A stretch of 64,000 nt of DNA. Source: Gammaproteobacteria bacterium. Its GTDB lineage: Bacteria > Pseudomonadota > Gammaproteobacteria > GCA-001735895. Within the stretch, counting starts at the first letter, position 1; each line of letters begins with the position of its first letter. The stretch spans positions 1-64,000 of the forward strand of contig JAOTYD010000011.1 of the NCBI GenBank assembly GCA_029862005.1, in the 5' to 3' direction. The translations under genes were made by a program, and so were the position numbers. The notes beneath the pieces were generated by a model that made no database searches, had not been told where the DNA came from, and saw nothing but the letters and a program-made list of their open reading frames with translations. Below are positions 43,580-52,852 of this stretch, in pieces.

Positions 43580-45994
43580 ATGAAAGAACATGCCAGAGTC
43601 GTCATTATCGGAGGTGGTTCACTCGGAGTGAACCTGCTATACCATCTGACCCGTGAGGGCTGGACCGACGTGGTGCTGGTCGAGAAAGGCGAGTTGACCA
43701 GTGGCTCGACCTGGCACGCGGCCGGGCTCTGCTCAAACTTCATTGGCAATCACACGGTTGCCCAGATTCATAACTACACGATCAAGCTCTACAACGAAAT
43801 CCTGCCCGAGGAAACCGGTGAGAAATCCAGCTTTCACCAAACCGGAAGTATCCGCCAGGGATTTACCCGGGTCGAGGAAGAATGGTTTAAAAATCTTGAA
43901 AGCCGCGCCAAAAACATCGGCTTTGAATTCAACATCGTAACCAAAGAAGAAGCCCGGAAGCTTAATCCTTTCATGAACTTCGACAAGGCCCGGGTCATCG
44001 CCAGTACCCCGAATGATGGTCACGTGGATCCCACTTCGGTGGTCATGCCGTTGTCCAAACTGGCGCGCGACAAGGGTGCCGAGATCTATCGGTTTACCCG
44101 CGTTACCGAGATCAACGAGCTGCGTTCCGGTGAATGGGAGGTTGTTACCGACAAGGGCAAAATCGTGGCAGAGCACGTGGTCAATGCGGCCGGCTGTTTC
44201 GCTCGTGAAATCGGTGCGATGGTGGGTATCAACGTGCCGTTGATCAATCTCGAACATCAGTACCTGGTTACCGAAAAACACCCCGATATCGAGGCACTGG
44301 GCTGGGAATTGCCAGTGTGTCGTGATTCCTATAGCTCCGCCTACATCCGCCAGGAGGGGCTCGGCTTCCTGGTCGGACCTTACGAGATGTGGGGCTCGCG
44401 ACCGTGGGCGCTCGACGGCATGGACTGGTCTTTCGATCGCGAATTGTTCGAGCCGAACCTGGATGTATTAATGCCATTCCTTGAGCGTTGTTTTGAATTG
44501 ACTCCTAAATTCGAGGAAGTCGGGGTTAAATCGGTCGTTAATGGGCCGATCACTCACACCCCGGACGATAATATTCTGGCGGGACCCGTCGCCGGTCTGC
44601 GCAACTTCTGGAATCTTTGCGGCGCCAGCATCGGCATCGCCCAGGGCGGAATCGGCAAGTACATGGCGCAGTGGTTGAAGTATGGTCAGACCGAAATCAA
44701 CATGGCATCACTCGATACACGTCGCTTCGGCGACTGGGCCGACAGAAAATACTGCACCATCAAGGCGATCGAGTCATACGAGGCCATGTATGCCGTTGGT
44801 GCACCCAACGACAATCGACCCCACGGTCGGCCGATGCGGACCAGCCCACTTTATGCGCGCCTGCTCGAACACGGCGCGGTGCATGGGGCGGCACAGGGAT
44901 ACGAGAAGGCATTGTGGTTTCAGACAGACGCAGTGCGACGCGAATCGCTGAGCTGGTCGCACAGCGAGGCACACGCGGTCGTGGCCGAGGAATGCAGGGC
45001 AGTTCAGGAATCAGCGGGTATCATCGACATTTCGGGTTCAGCCAAGTACGAAATCACGGGATCGGATGCCGCGGCGTTCCTGGATCGACTCTCGTGCAAT
45101 AAACTGCCGCGAGTCGGGCGTATTGGATTAAGCCTGTTTCATTCACCCAACGGCGGCATTATGTGCGAAATGTCGATTACTCGCCTCGACGAAAATCATT
45201 TTTACCTGGTGTCGGCGATCGGTTCCGAAAACAAGGACCTGCACTGGATGCAATCCAACATGGCTGATTTCGATGTCAACATCGCCAACGTCAGCGAGGC
45301 AATCTCGTCAATGCTGATCACCGGACCCAACTCGCGCGAAATCCTGCAACAGATGACCGAGGAAGATTTGTCGAATGCTGCCTTCCCGTGGCTGTGTGCA
45401 CGCAATATCCAGATCGACAGCGCCATGGTACGCATGCTGAGGGTCTCTTACGCGGGTGAACTGGGATACGAGTTGCACATGCCCTCTTACCAGTTACTGT
45501 CGATTTACGATTCGATGTGGCGCAAGGCGGAACCAATTGGTATTCGGAACTTTGGCGGTTACGCCTTCAACTCGATGCGCATGGAGAAAATGTATCGCGC
45601 TTATGGTAACGAATTTACCGAGGAGATCAGCGGCTTCGAGGCTGGTATGGACCGCTTCATCGACACCAGTCGTGATTTTATCGGCTGTGAAAATCTGAAA
45701 CAGCGACAGCAGGATGGTTACGCGATTGAACTGGCATACCTCGTCTTCGATGACCAGGTTCCCTGCGAGTGTTATGGTAATGAGGCGGTTTATCACAACG
45801 GGGTACTGATTGGGCTGACCACCGGGGGCGCCTATGGCCATCGTGTCGGTAAAAGTCTCGCCTTTGCATACCTGAAACCCGAACTGATCAGCGCCGGGCT
45901 CGAGGTGACGGTTGACACGTCGATCGGAAGTCGCAGCGCTCATATCGCCATGGATGCGGCTTACGACCCGGCTAATGAATTGCTGCGGGCCTAG
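43580..45994 (+). CDS. FAD-dependent oxidoreductase fused to GcvT domain (dimethylglycine/sarcosine dehydrogenase-like)
   Basis: The 804-residue protein has an N-terminal FAD domain (IIGGGSLGVNLLYHLTREG, then GSTWHAAGL, whose His is the covalent-flavin residue in dimethylglycine dehydrogenase). A C-terminal GcvT domain starts about residue 420 (DISGSAKYEITG, LITGPNSREIL, SYAGELGYELH, GYAFNSMRMEK). It would oxidise an N-methyl group and pass the carbon to tetrahydrofolate. With the MttB-like protein upstream it forms a two-step demethylation unit. The electron acceptor (ETF) is not in the window. Confidence 0.9.
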   Translation: MKEHARVVIIGGGSLGVNLLYHLTREGWTDVVLVEKGELTSGSTWHAAGLCSNFIGNHTVAQIHNYTIKLYNEILPEETGEKSSFHQTGSIRQGFTRVEEEWFKNLESRAKNIGFEFNIVTKEEARKLNPFMNFDKARVIASTPNDGHVDPTSVVMPLSKLARDKGAEIYRFTRVTEINELRSGEWEVVTDKGKIVAEHVVNAAGCFAREIGAMVGINVPLINLEHQYLVTEKHPDIEALGWELPVCRDSYSSAYIRQEGLGFLVGPYEMWGSRPWALDGMDWSFDRELFEPNLDVLMPFLERCFELTPKFEEVGVKSVVNGPITHTPDDNILAGPVAGLRNFWNLCGASIGIAQGGIGKYMAQWLKYGQTEINMASLDTRRFGDWADRKYCTIKAIESYEAMYAVGAPNDNRPHGRPMRTSPLYARLLEHGAVHGAAQGYEKALWFQTDAVRRESLSWSHSEAHAVVAEECRAVQESAGIIDISGSAKYEITGSDAAAFLDRLSCNKLPRVGRIGLSLFHSPNGGIMCEMSITRLDENHFYLVSAIGSENKDLHWMQSNMADFDVNIANVSEAISSMLITGPNSREILQQMTEEDLSNAAFPWLCARNIQIDSAMVRMLRVSYAGELGYELHMPSYQLLSIYDSMWRKAEPIGIRNFGGYAFNSMRMEKMYRAYGNEFTEEISGFEAGMDRFIDTSRDFIGCENLKQRQQDGYAIELAYLVFDDQVPCECYGNEAVYHNGVLIGLTTGGAYGHRVGKSLAFAYLKPELISAGLEVTVDTSIGSRSAHIAMDAAYDPANELLRA

Positions 45995-46046
45995 TCTCTG
46001 CGATAAGATGGCTGGCCGGTAAAACCTGTTGAAACGGGAGATTGCG

Positions 46047-46634
46047 ATGAAAACTGTTAATTTTACCCGCATGGAAGATGGCACCCGCGAAGAGTACCAG
46101 TTCCTGGACCGGATGGAAGACGAGTACAAAGCAGGGCTTCCCGAGCGCATCATGGATAGTTTGCGCAAGCTCGAACACAGTTTCTCGGGTTACAAGATCA
46201 ATCGCCTGCAGCACAGCCTGCAGGGCGCAACCCGGGCATTTCGTGCTAGCGAGTCGGACGAAATGATTATCGCGGTGTTGCTGCATGACATTGGTGACGA
46301 TCTCGCCCCCTACTCACACAGCGAAATGGCCGCGGCGATACTGCGCCCGTTCGTATCCGAGAAAATCTACTGGATTGTCAAGCATCACGGTGTTTTTCAA
46401 ATGTATTATTACGCACATCACTGCGGTGGCGAACGCAATGCCCGTGAAATGTTCAAGGACAATCCCTGGTACCAGGCCGCGATCGATTTTTGTCATAACT
46501 ACGACCAGAACTGCTTTGACCCAGACTATGACACGGAGCCTCTCGAATTCTTCGAGCCCATCCTGCGCCGGGTTCTGTCAAAACCCAGTCTAGAAGATCC
46601 TGAACAGGTTGCCCGGTACGGTAGGGCCAGCTAG
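46047..46634 (+). CDS. HD-domain protein, possibly a diiron oxygenase or hydrolase
   Basis: From the ATG at 46047 (GGGAG six bases before) the protein is 195 residues. HD-type metal residues are His56 (QHSLQ), His80-Asp81 (LLHDIGDD), His91, His113/114 (HHG) and possibly His124/125 and Asp153. The His56 to His80-Asp81 spacing and the QHSLQ and LLHDIG wording resemble PhnZ-like HD oxygenases, although the extra His after HDLG in PhnZ is Asp here. It follows the FAD/GcvT gene and probably belongs to the same unit. A phosphohydrolase role is the plain alternative. Confidence 0.75.
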   Translation: MKTVNFTRMEDGTREEYQFLDRMEDEYKAGLPERIMDSLRKLEHSFSGYKINRLQHSLQGATRAFRASESDEMIIAVLLHDIGDDLAPYSHSEMAAAILRPFVSEKIYWIVKHHGVFQMYYYAHHCGGERNAREMFKDNPWYQAAIDFCHNYDQNCFDPDYDTEPLEFFEPILRRVLSKPSLEDPEQVARYGRAS

Positions 46635-46873
46635 CACGCTAATCCAGTGGTTTAACCAGGTCTTAACCGTGGCATTTTTTCCTCGATTACAAACGCGATT
46701 CATTATTGCTTTTGCAATCTAGCACTTAAGCTTGACTGTGCTCGCTACCATCGAGTCTAACCAGAACCATCCGAGACACTGACTTTTCACTTTATTCGTC
46801 CAACCGGGATTTGCGGCTTTATTCCTGATCGCATTTCGGTAGACTTGGCGCTTCCAGTACGATCGAAAGGCAG

Positions 46874-48061
46874 ATGGCAATTATGCCCGCAAAACTGAGT
46901 CATTATGGCAATACGACGGCCGCAACGCCCGCAATCGCTTATCCCGTCGAGCTGATGGAAATTGCCAGCCTGGAAAAATCCCGGCTTGCCTTTGACGAGA
47001 TTTCACGCTGGCCGGGTTACCAGGCCACGCCGCTGTATCGACTTGATTCGCTTGCCCGTGAGATCAAGGTCAGCGAAATTTTTTACAAGGATGAAGCACA
47101 ACGTTTCAAGCTGAAAAGTTTCAAGGCATTGGGCGGCGCCTATGCGGTAGCGCGTCAACTGCAAGCCCGAATTTTTGAAGCCACCGGAGAAAACGCAAGC
47201 ATCGAAGATTTATTGAGCAATACCTACGATTCGATTACCCGTGACATCGTGATTAGTTGTGCGACCGATGGTAACCACGGACGCTCGGTTGCCTGGGGAT
47301 GTCAAATGTTCGGCTGTCGCTGTGTCATCTATATTCACCGCGACGTTTCCGAGGGACGCAAACAGGCGATTGAAGATCTTGGTGCCGAAGTTATCCGCAT
47401 CACCGGTAATTATGATGACTCGATCAAACAGGCAGACCGGGAGGCGCGCACACACGGTCGAATCATCGTCTCAGATACCAGCTATCCGGGCTACACGGAT
47501 ATCCCGCGGGATGTAGCCCTTGGATATACCGTTATGCTTGCTGAAGCCGTTGACCAGATGCAGGACATCATTCCGACTCATGTTTTTATCCAGGGCGGCG
47601 TCGGTGGCCTGGCGGCAGCCGAGTGTGCCTATTTCTGGGAACTATGGGGCGAGCGGCGTCCACGATTTATCGTGGTTGAACCGGAACAGGCCAACTGTCT
47701 GCAGCAGTCAGCGCAAGCTGGTCATCCGGTAACCGTTGCAGGAGACCTCGATACCCTGATGGCCGGGCTTGCCTGTGGCGAAGTGTCGTTGCTAGCCTGG
47801 GAGATACTCAGGCCTGGCGCCAACGATTTCATGACCCTGAGTGAAGATGCCATTGTTCCCTGCATGCGCCTGCTGGCGCGGGGCAATCCTGAAATCGAAG
47901 CCGGTGAATCCGCAGTTGCGGGTATCGCGGCACTTATCGCGGCACGCGATGACGAGGCAATGTCAAACACTTTGGGTCTCGATGCATCCAGCCGGATTTT
48001 TATTATCGGTACCGAGGGAGCGACTGACCCGGAACTCTACCAGAAACTGGTGGCAGCCTGA
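46874..48061 (+). CDS. dpaL: Diaminopropionate ammonia-lyase
   Basis: DpaL (YgeX) is a PLP fold-type II lyase that breaks 2,3-diaminopropionate to pyruvate and two ammonia, acting on both D and L forms. The 395-residue protein has the PLP lysine in RFKLKSFKALGGAYA, CATDGNHGRSVAWG, YPGYTDIPRDVALGYTVM and the FIQGGVGGLAAA phosphate loop, close to the E. coli protein. AAAGG stands just before the ATG. The 239 bases before it (46635-46873) hold no gene. The M24 peptidase gene begins two bases after the stop. Confidence 0.9.
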   Translation: MAIMPAKLSHYGNTTAATPAIAYPVELMEIASLEKSRLAFDEISRWPGYQATPLYRLDSLAREIKVSEIFYKDEAQRFKLKSFKALGGAYAVARQLQARIFEATGENASIEDLLSNTYDSITRDIVISCATDGNHGRSVAWGCQMFGCRCVIYIHRDVSEGRKQAIEDLGAEVIRITGNYDDSIKQADREARTHGRIIVSDTSYPGYTDIPRDVALGYTVMLAEAVDQMQDIIPTHVFIQGGVGGLAAAECAYFWELWGERRPRFIVVEPEQANCLQQSAQAGHPVTVAGDLDTLMAGLACGEVSLLAWEILRPGANDFMTLSEDAIVPCMRLLARGNPEIEAGESAVAGIAALIAARDDEAMSNTLGLDASSRIFIIGTEGATDPELYQKLVAA

Positions 48062-48063
48062 TC

Positions 48064-49236
48064 ATGACCGATGCCCCCGAACGCGGATTCGCCATGAGTG
48101 AGTTCGAGGTCAGAACCGAACGTGCGCAACAATTGATGCGTGACGAAAAAATCGATGTCATGTTGCTGACAACCGAGCCCCATGTGCGCTATTTCAGCGG
48201 CTTCCTGACCCAGTTCTGGCAGAGTCCGACCCGCCCCTGGTTTTTACTGTTACCCCTGTCTGGCAAGCCAATTGCCGTCATTCCTTCGATCGGTGTCGCT
48301 GGAATGCAGCAGTGCTGGATCGACGATATTCGCAGCTGGTCTTCGCCACAGCCGCAGGATGATGGTATCTCGTTGCTGCTGGCGGCGATTCGTGAGATAC
48401 CCCGGCGCTTCGGTCGTTTGGCTATGACCCTCGGTACCGAGAGTTACCTGCGTATGCCCGCCCGCGATTATCGCCATCTCGAAACCGAGTTGACAGAATT
48501 CGAACTGGCCGATTGTGCCGACCTGATGCTCAGGCTTTGCAGCGTCAAGTCATCTGCCGAGATAGCCAAGATAAGGTACGTCTGCGAACTCGCCTCGGAC
48601 AGCTTCAATGCACTGCCCGAATTCGCCCGTATGGGTCAGAGCGAACGCGACATACTGCGTGCGATGCGGATCGATTTGCTCTCCCGTGGGGCCGATCATA
48701 CGCCCTACATCGTCTCTGCATCTGGCCAGGGTGGTTATGGCGATATCATTATGGGACCCAGTGACCGCGTACTCGAAGATGGGGACGTGTTAATCATCGA
48801 TACCGGCACTATATACGACGGCTATTACTGCGACTTCGACCGCAACTTCGGTTTCGGCCATGCGTCGGAGCAAAGCCTGCGAGCCTATGAAACCGTTTAC
48901 CGCAGTACCGATGCCGGCCTCGCAACCGCCAGGCCCGGTGCCACGACCACCGACATCTGGCAGGCAATGTGGTCGGTGCTGGAGCGCGGTGGCGCGCAAG
49001 GTAATGATGATATTGGCCGCATGGGCCATGGGCTGGGCGCTCAGTTGACCGAGTGGCCGTCAATCACGGCAACCGACCAGACTCCGCTGGTGCCGGGCAT
49101 GGTGATAACGCTCGAGCCAGGCATGGAATTTGAACCGGGAAAACTGATGGTGCACGAAGAAAATATTTTAATTACTGAATCAGGTGCCGAACTCCTTAGC
49201 AAGCGCGCGGCCGCCGAAATGCCGATCATCGATTAA
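48064..49236 (+). CDS. M24-family metallopeptidase (Xaa-Pro dipeptidase / creatinase / ectoine-hydrolase fold)
   Basis: The 390-residue pita-bread protein has an N-terminal creatinase-like domain and a C-terminal M24 domain with the dimetal ligands: Asp in IIDTGT, Asp in YYCDFDRNF, His in MGHGLG, Glu in LEPGMEF and Glu in MVHEENI. Coupling to diaminopropionate ammonia-lyase suggests it releases diaminopropionate or a similar amino acid from a dipeptide or amide. Ectoine hydrolase DoeA and creatinase share this fold. The start may instead be the ATG at 48094. Confidence 0.85.
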   Translation: MTDAPERGFAMSEFEVRTERAQQLMRDEKIDVMLLTTEPHVRYFSGFLTQFWQSPTRPWFLLLPLSGKPIAVIPSIGVAGMQQCWIDDIRSWSSPQPQDDGISLLLAAIREIPRRFGRLAMTLGTESYLRMPARDYRHLETELTEFELADCADLMLRLCSVKSSAEIAKIRYVCELASDSFNALPEFARMGQSERDILRAMRIDLLSRGADHTPYIVSASGQGGYGDIIMGPSDRVLEDGDVLIIDTGTIYDGYYCDFDRNFGFGHASEQSLRAYETVYRSTDAGLATARPGATTTDIWQAMWSVLERGGAQGNDDIGRMGHGLGAQLTEWPSITATDQTPLVPGMVITLEPGMEFEPGKLMVHEENILITESGAELLSKRAAAEMPIID

Positions 49237-49249
49237 CACGGTACCCGAT

Positions 49250-49753
49250 ATGAAACAGTTCCTGGTCAACTTGAGCACGCAGAACCGCTACTGGGTCGGG
49301 CTGATCCTGATCGGCATCGCCCTCGAAGGTGTCGCACTCTACTACCAGTATGTGCTGGACGAATGGCCCTGCGTGCTGTGCATTCATATCCGCATCTGGG
49401 TGGCTGCATTTGTTTTACTTGCGCTGATCGCAATTTTCTTCACGCGCTCTATTACTATTATGCGTATTGCGCATGGACTAAATGCCGGGATCATGGCCGG
49501 ATTTCTCGAGCGCAGCTGGCGGGTTCTTGCGGTCGAGCGCGGATGGATTTTTGGCGACTGCGACATAAACCTCGGTATGCCCGAGTGGTTCGCACTGGAT
49601 AAGTGGATTCCGACCCTATTTGAAGTACAAACTGCCTGCGGTTATACCCCGCTGATAATATTTGGAATTACCATGGCCGAAATGCTGGTCGTAATTTCGG
49701 TGCTTATGCTGATAATGAGCGCAGCAGTTTTCGTTGCCAGTTGGTTCGATTAG
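49250..49753 (+). CDS. dsbB: Disulfide bond formation protein DsbB family
   Basis: The 168-residue inner-membrane protein has four hydrophobic helices. It carries the quinone-proximal WPCVLC cysteine pair after the first helix and a second periplasmic pair (the Cys in GDCDIN and that in TACGYT) before the last helix. DsbB reoxidises DsbA and passes electrons to quinone. It begins 14 bases after the M24 gene stop but is probably functionally unrelated. Confidence 0.88.
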   Translation: MKQFLVNLSTQNRYWVGLILIGIALEGVALYYQYVLDEWPCVLCIHIRIWVAAFVLLALIAIFFTRSITIMRIAHGLNAGIMAGFLERSWRVLAVERGWIFGDCDINLGMPEWFALDKWIPTLFEVQTACGYTPLIIFGITMAEMLVVISVLMLIMSAAVFVASWFD

Positions 49754-49823
49754 CCGCGATCGAACCAGCAGTGTCTAAAGCCTTCTCTATAATGACCTCA
49801 ACAAAATGCAAGTGAAACTGTCC

Positions 49824-51326
49824 ATGATAACAACCATAAGCAAAGCTTTTTCAGAGACTTTCTTGGCCACTCTGCAGACTGGTATAAGCAGTTCATCATC
49901 GCTTTCCTGATTATTAATCCAATCGTATTTGCGATCAGCCCCTTCGTTGCGGGATGGCTACTCATCCTTGAATTCATTTTTACACTTGCGATGGCACTTA
50001 AATGCTATCCGTTACAGCCGGGTGGACTGCTCGCAATCGAAGCCATCGTAATGGGCATGTCCAGCCCGGAAGCCGTTTACCAGGAAACCATCGCTAATTT
50101 TGAGGTCATTCTATTGTTGATGTTCATGGTTGCCGGTATTTATTTTATGCGCGACCTGCTGCTGTACACTTTTACCAAGATCCTGCTTTCGATCAAATCC
50201 AAGGCATTGTTGTCTTTCCTGTTCAGTATTACCGCAGCCGTCCTGAGTGCCTTCCTCGATGCGTTAACCGTAACCGCGGTATTGATTTCGGTCGCGATCG
50301 GTTTTTACTCGGTATATCACCGCGTAGCATCGGGCAAACAGTTCCATCAGGCGGAGCACGATCACAGTACTGATGCCGAAGTTATCCACGATCGGCGTGC
50401 CGAGCTCAGGCAATTCCGTTCGTTTCTGCGTAGCCTGATCATGCACGGCGCGGTCGGCACCGCACTGGGCGGTGTATGCACACTCGTCGGTGAGCCGCAA
50501 AACCTGTTGATCGCCGAACGCGCCGGCTGGAATTTCATGGAATTTTTCTGGCGCATGGCGCCGATTACGATGCCGGTTCTGGTCGCCGGACTGATTACCA
50601 GCGTGGTACTGGAAAAAACCAGGTGGTTTTCGTACGGGGCAACGTTGCCCGAGTCGGTCGCCGCGACCCTGTCCGCTTACGATGCCGAACAGGATGCCAA
50701 TCGTAATCACCGGGCGAAGGCAACCCTGGTCATCCAGGCCGTCGTCGGCATCATCCTGGTCTTTTCCCTCGCCTTCCACGTGGCATCTGTAGGACTGGTG
50801 GGCTTGATGGTAATCGTGCTGTTAACTTCCTTTAACGGTATCGTCGAGGAGCATCAGATTGGCCACGCATTCGAGGAATGCTTTACCCTTCACCGCACTG
50901 CTGGTGGTATTTTTTGCGATCGTCGCCGTCATCCATGAGCAGCATTTGTTCTCGCCGGTCATCGAGCAGGTACTGGCAATGGATCGAGATCTGCAACCGA
51001 TCATGTTCTTTATCGCCAACGGCGTACTATCGATGATATCCGATAATGTTTTCGTGGCCACTGTTTACATTAACGAAGTTTCCGCGGCCTTCAAGGCAGG
51101 CACCATCGATCGTGAGCAGTTCGATGTTCTTGCGATTGCGATTAACACCGGCACCAACCTGCCGAGTGTCGCCACGCCCAATGGGCAGGCCGCGTTTTTG
51201 TTCCTGTTAACCTCGGCCCTGGCCCCCCTGATTCGCCTTTCCTACGTCAATATGCTGTGGATGGCCCTGCCCTACACCATCGTCCTTAGCATAGTCGGCA
51301 TGATCGCGATCGCGACTGCGTTTTAG
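49824..51326 (+). pseudogene. nhaB: Na+/H+ antiporter NhaB, interrupted by two frameshifts
   Basis: Translation in three segments matches E. coli NhaB across its length. The first is a short start at ATG 49824 (frame A), then a long frame B part with [34 protein letters not shown] and more. The third is a frame A end from LPFTALL to the C-terminus ([35 protein letters not shown]). One base is missing about 49859-49861 (a T-run) and one is extra about 50879. The frames are 501 codons net, close to the 513-residue E. coli protein. Both breaks are single-base, so sequencing error is a strong alternative to a true pseudogene. NhaB is a sodium extruder of the inner membrane. Confidence 0.78.
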
Positions 51327-51922
51327 CTGGCATAGCGTTCTATTATTCCGGGCTCGTTCAGCTCGAGCCATTGCAGCGCGATAATGGTCGCGGAAGACCG
51401 GATTTTACCGTCGCACACCCAGCTGAAAGCCTGTGCAGAATCAATAACCATGACCCGAATGTCTTCATGTTCATGTGGAAGCCCGTGGATACCACCGACG
51501 CCTTCGCTATCGACGATCCCGCAGAAAAGACTGCAATGTTCGGTGGTACCGCCGGGACTGACGTAATAGTGGCTGATTGCTTCCAGTTCTCTGATGTGGC
51601 AACCCGCTTCCTCGTCGCATTCACGGATCGCAACATCCAGTGCAGACTCTTCCGTTTCGATAACTCCGGCAACGCATTCGATGAGCCAGGGTCCATCGGT
51701 ATCGCCTATCGCACCGGCCCTGAACTGTTCTATCAGTACCACCTTTTCGCGAACGGGGTCGTAGGGCAGCACCGCAACCACGGTGCCACGTTCAAAAATT
51801 TCACGCGTGAATACCGGGCTGAACCCGCCACCAAATAGCTCATGAGAGATGCTGTACTCGTCCAGCTTGAAGTACTTTTCAAATAGCGTGACGTGTTGTT
51901 CTAGCTTCCACTTGTATTTCAC
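51323..51922 (-). CDS. nudF: ADP-ribose pyrophosphatase (NudF)
   Basis: This 199-residue Nudix hydrolase has [13 protein letters not shown], the ADPRase-type [14 protein letters not shown], the REC(D)EEAG core of the box and the [16 protein letters not shown] segment specific to NudF. It cleaves ADP-ribose to AMP and ribose 5-phosphate. It overlaps kdsB by four bases and the nhaB end by four bases. Its start at 51922 is an ATG. Confidence 0.92.
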   Translation of the reverse strand: MKYKWKLEQHVTLFEKYFKLDEYSISHELFGGGFSPVFTREIFERGTVVAVLPYDPVREKVVLIEQFRAGAIGDTDGPWLIECVAGVIETEESALDVAIRECDEEAGCHIRELEAISHYYVSPGGTTEHCSLFCGIVDSEGVGGIHGLPHEHEDIRVMVIDSAQAFSWVCDGKIRSSATIIALQWLELNEPGIIERYAS

Positions 51923-52659
51923 GCCGGCATCGATCCTATCAGTTTTTCAACCTGGACCAGATCCTCTTCGGTGTCGATTCCCGGACCAGGCTCGGCACGC
52001 GCAATTTCGGTATGGATCGCGTAGCCGTTGCAAAGCGCGCGCAGTTGTTCCAGCGATTCGGCAATTTCCAGATCGCTGGGATCGAGTTCACTGAAGATTT
52101 TGATGAAATCGACCCGGTAAGCATAAATTCCGATATGCCCCAGGTATTGCCGAACTTCCCCATTTCGATCAAACGGGATAACGGAACGGCTGAAATAAAG
52201 CGCATGGCCGTGACGATCGTGCACCAGCTTGACCAGATTTGGATCCTGTGCATGCTTCAGGTCCACGATCTTATGCAAGGTTGCCATCGCACAGTCGCTC
52301 GATGACAGATTGCTGGCAACCTGGTTGATGTTTACGGCAGGCATTAGGGGCTCGTCGCCCTGCAGGTTGACAACGATGCTGTCCGCGGCCCAACCCAGCT
52401 TCTGTGTCACTTCCAGAATGCGATCGGTACCGCTGCAGTGGGCAGTATCTGTCATGCAGGCGTAACCACCAAATCCTTCGACGACATCGACTATGCGTTG
52501 ATCATCGGTTGCGACCACGACCTCGGTCGCGTTCGCCTGCTGCGCTGTGGCATAAACCCATTCAATCATTGGTTTGCCGTGAATGGTTCGCAGGGATTTA
52601 CCTGGCAGACGCGACGACGCAAAGCGTGCCGGTATCACGATACGAAAATCGATGGCCAT
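51919..52659 (-). CDS. kdsB: 3-deoxy-manno-octulosonate cytidylyltransferase (CMP-KDO synthase)
   Basis: From the ATG at 52659 the protein is 246 residues, with the classic IVIPARFASSRLPGKSL, KPMIEWVYATAQQA, VVNLQGDEPLMP and YFSRSVIPF motifs. It activates KDO for LPS inner core assembly. The longer frame back to 52701 overlaps ycaR, and family alignment supports the later start. It follows ycaR by four bases in the standard gammaproteobacterial order. Confidence 0.95.
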   Translation of the reverse strand: MAIDFRIVIPARFASSRLPGKSLRTIHGKPMIEWVYATAQQANATEVVVATDDQRIVDVVEGFGGYACMTDTAHCSGTDRILEVTQKLGWAADSIVVNLQGDEPLMPAVNINQVASNLSSSDCAMATLHKIVDLKHAQDPNLVKLVHDRHGHALYFSRSVIPFDRNGEVRQYLGHIGIYAYRVDFIKIFSELDPSDLEIAESLEQLRALCNGYAIHTEIARAEPGPGIDTEEDLVQVEKLIGSMPA

Positions 52660-52663
52660 TACA

Positions 52664-52852
52664 CTATCGTAACGCCTCGACCTCTTCACTACTGAGTTCA
52701 CGTGCTTCTTCAGGCAACATCACCGGAATCCCGTCGCGGATTGGATAGGCAAGTCGCGAGGCGCGCGAAATCAGTTCCTGTCGTTTTTTATCATAAATCA
52801 GTGGCCCCTTGGTGACCGGATCGACCAGTATATCCAGTAAATGTTTATCCAC
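52664..52852 (-). CDS. ycaR: Trm112/UPF0434 family protein YcaR
   Basis: The 62-residue protein has the Trm112-like zinc-ribbon-derived fold: [17 protein letters not shown], then [22 protein letters not shown]. Classical members carry Cys at the start of the domain (DPVC); here the usual cysteines are replaced by VDPVT and so on, so zinc is probably not bound. It begins with GTG overlapping the end of the lpxK region by eight bases and ends four bases before kdsB. Confidence 0.9.
   Translation of the reverse strand: MDKHLLDILVDPVTKGPLIYDKKRQELISRASRLAYPIRDGIPVMLPEEARELSSEEVEALR

Noticed and set aside
49850-50890. Programmed ribosomal frameshifting in nhaB
   Set aside because: No slippery heptamer with downstream structure was seen, and two shifts in opposite directions would be needed; error or decay is simpler.
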